This document shows, piece after piece, positions 62,495-64,000 of a stretch of DNA of 64,000 nt. Each line of letters opens with the position of its first letter. Position 1 is the stretch's first letter. Source of the DNA: Prorocentrum cordatum. Lineage: Eukaryota > Sar > Dinophyceae > Prorocentrales > Prorocentraceae. The notes under the pieces were generated by a model that had not been told where the DNA came from, did no database searches, and saw only the letters and a list, made by a program, of their open reading frames with translations. Made by a program: the position numbers and the translations under genes. The DNA is taken from NCBI GenBank assembly GCA_963575745.1, contig CAUYUJ010022437.1, positions 544,323 to 608,322 on the forward strand, read 5' to 3'.

Positions 62495-62810
62495 GCAGAC
62501 GACCAGCGGCGACGGGGCGGGGTCGGCCACAACAAAGCGGCGGACCCGACGAACGGGGCCGAGACGACAGGCGGCGTCGAGGCAGCGACGGGGCTGCGAC
62601 GGCGACAACAAGGCGACAGAGCCTACACCGGGGCCCAGACGACGGGCGGCGACGAGGCGGCGACAGGGCGGCGTCGGCGACAGCGAGGCGGCGGACCCCA
62701 CACCGGGGCCCAGACGACGGGCAGCGACGGGCAGGCGACGCGCAGGCGACGGCGACAACAAGGCGGCGGACCCAGCACTGGGGCCCAGATGCCGGGCGGC
62801 GACGTCAGTG
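62495..62810 (+). repeat. 75-bp minisatellite, inverted relative to 27.3 kb
   Basis: GGGGCCCAGACGACGGGCGG recurs about every 75 bp (62629, 62704, 62779). Units are reverse complements of those at 27330-27605. The 25-residue open repeat here is TGAQTTGGDEAATGRRRRQR. Confidence 0.85.
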
Positions 62811-62869
62811 TGGTGCAATCTACGTGGCGCAATCCATGCGGTGCAATAGATGCGGTGCACTCGACGCGG

Positions 62870-63165
62870 TGTAGGCTATGCAAAGCAGCGCCTAGCAATG
62901 CCAAGCAATGTAAAACAATGCGAAGCAATGGGAAGCAGTGCCAAGTAATGCAAAGCAGCGCAACGCAACGCAAGTAAGCCAACGCAAATCAGTTGAACGT
63001 CAATGAAACGTAATGTACGCAATCCAAAACAATGTAACGCAAAGAATTGCAAAGCAACGAAAAGCAACGCAAATCAATGGAAGACAGTGCAAAGCAACGC
63101 AAATAACATGCACAGCACATGATTGCAATGCAACGCAACGCAAAGAAATGACAAGTAACGGAAGC
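62870..63165 (+). repeat. GCAATGCAAAGC degenerate repeat, second locus
   Basis: Same pentamer mixture (AATGC, AAAGC, AACGC) as at 26.3-26.7 kb and likewise adjacent to the 75-bp minisatellite, which returns briefly at 63175-63265. Confidence 0.85.
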
Positions 63166-63269
63166 CCAGACTGTCACGGGGCGGCGACGTCGACCAAATA
63201 GCCGTCAGATCGATGGGCAGGCCCAGAAGACGGACGGCGACGAGGCGGCGACGGCGACCACAGAGCCGC

Positions 63270-64000
63270 CATATCGAGCCCCAACACACAAGCGCTGTTT
63301 TTGGGAATCTCAATATATCTATATACATCCAAGAACATACAGAGATCGCCGGTGAAATTGGCAGCACATCGTTGCCGCTCCAGCGTGAGCCGAAGGACGG
63401 CATAAGCCTTTCGGCCCTCAACGACCGACCCGAGGTGCCCCCAGGATCCACAGAAGATGGCCCAGGCAGCCTCCAGAGTTCTCCTCACGAGGCCCAGTGG
63501 GTCCCAGTGGCTCCAGAATAGCGCGAGAAAAGCTGGGGACACTTGGGGCCAGGGCCACATCTAGCCACACGTCGTTTGGTCGGCCAGGGAGCCAAGGATT
63601 TCGGTGACGCAACTTGCTGTTGAGACGTTCCAGCGTCGCACAGACTGAGCAGCTGGGGCGTCTGTACACCGAGCTCCCTGGTCGACCAAGCGATGTGCGT
63701 ATACATCGAGCCCCCCTCCGAGGCGCGCAGTGGTGCGGCATTTCTCGAGCCGGATCGATCCTCGAGGGTCCTGGGGCCCGAAACGAGGACAACGACCCCG
63801 CCGTGAAGGAATTTCGACGCCAGAAGCTCCGGCAACGGCGACACACTGGGCCAGCTGCCAGGACCACCTCTGTCTGCGCCCGTAGGAGGGGAGAACGAGG
63901 GCGAAGCCGGTCAAAATCGATCCCTGGACGCCTCCCGGGATCGGAACTGACCAGTTTCTCGGTCCGCGTCCAGCCGTGGCGAGGAGGGTGCTTCCTTGTC
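63270..64000. other. No gene recognised
   Basis: Open frames on both strands are of similar quality and lack family resemblance. One plus frame (63290-63521) has a fairly protein-like stretch, REPKDGISLSALNDRPEVPP, but no start or splice evidence. Confidence 0.4.

Noticed and set aside
1-64000. Dinoflagellate spliced-leader gene or a telomere repeat
   Set aside because: I looked for the GCCATTTTGGCTCAAG core and for TTTAGGG arrays and saw neither.

Overview
The window looks like nuclear DNA of a dinoflagellate. This is an inference from several traits together: high GC, very long trinucleotide microsatellites, pentatricopeptide repeat (PPR) genes, GC-AG introns bounded by repeated AG|G, degenerate non-LTR retroelements, and plant- or animal-like single genes (a GH27 alpha-galactosidase) lying far apart in repeat-rich DNA. 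I see no bacterial operons, ribosome binding sites, rRNA, tRNA or CRISPR. The genus cannot be fixed from sequence alone.

Layout. 1-4.4 kb: microsatellites, a partial coding exon and an 88-bp tandem repeat grown from its 3' end. 4.4-13.1 kb, minus strand: a decayed non-LTR (LINE-like) retroelement with an AP-endonuclease domain, a G-patch motif, an RT-distal region, C2H2 fingers and further ORFs after single in-frame stops. It is split by two tandem ~0.95-kb repeat units. 13-34 kb: mostly non-coding. This part holds GAT/CAT and GGA microsatellites, two families of small terminal-inverted-repeat elements, minisatellites (75 bp, ~57 bp, ~20-40 bp), GGGGCCTCTTGG arrays and four direct copies of a ~1.0-1.5-kb repeat, here called R. 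34.7-36.1 kb: intact secreted GH27 alpha-galactosidase. 38.1-39.4 kb: PPR protein.

39.98-54.15 kb: the most striking object, a 14.16-kb insertion. It has 39-bp terminal inverted repeats (37/39 identical) and TA on both sides, and it interrupts a short tandem satellite whose uninterrupted neighbour copy is still present next door. Inside, all on the plus strand, are a transposase-like gene with D, D, CxxC and LERKH motifs (broken into frames) and five cargo genes. The cargo genes share a CCATGG start context and are separated by dozens of copies of a GGCGG-N5-CCGCC palindrome seen nowhere else in the window. I read it as a giant DNA transposon carrying cargo.

54.4-64 kb: a 1-kb foldback, more GGGCCTCTTGG-like arrays, two exons of a second PPR gene, long GGA/CTC tracts, two inverted copies of R and minisatellites.

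Several reading-frame breaks fall in homopolymers (G6, C7, C8-C11, A11), so some 'pseudogenes' could be assembly or base-call errors rather than true decay.
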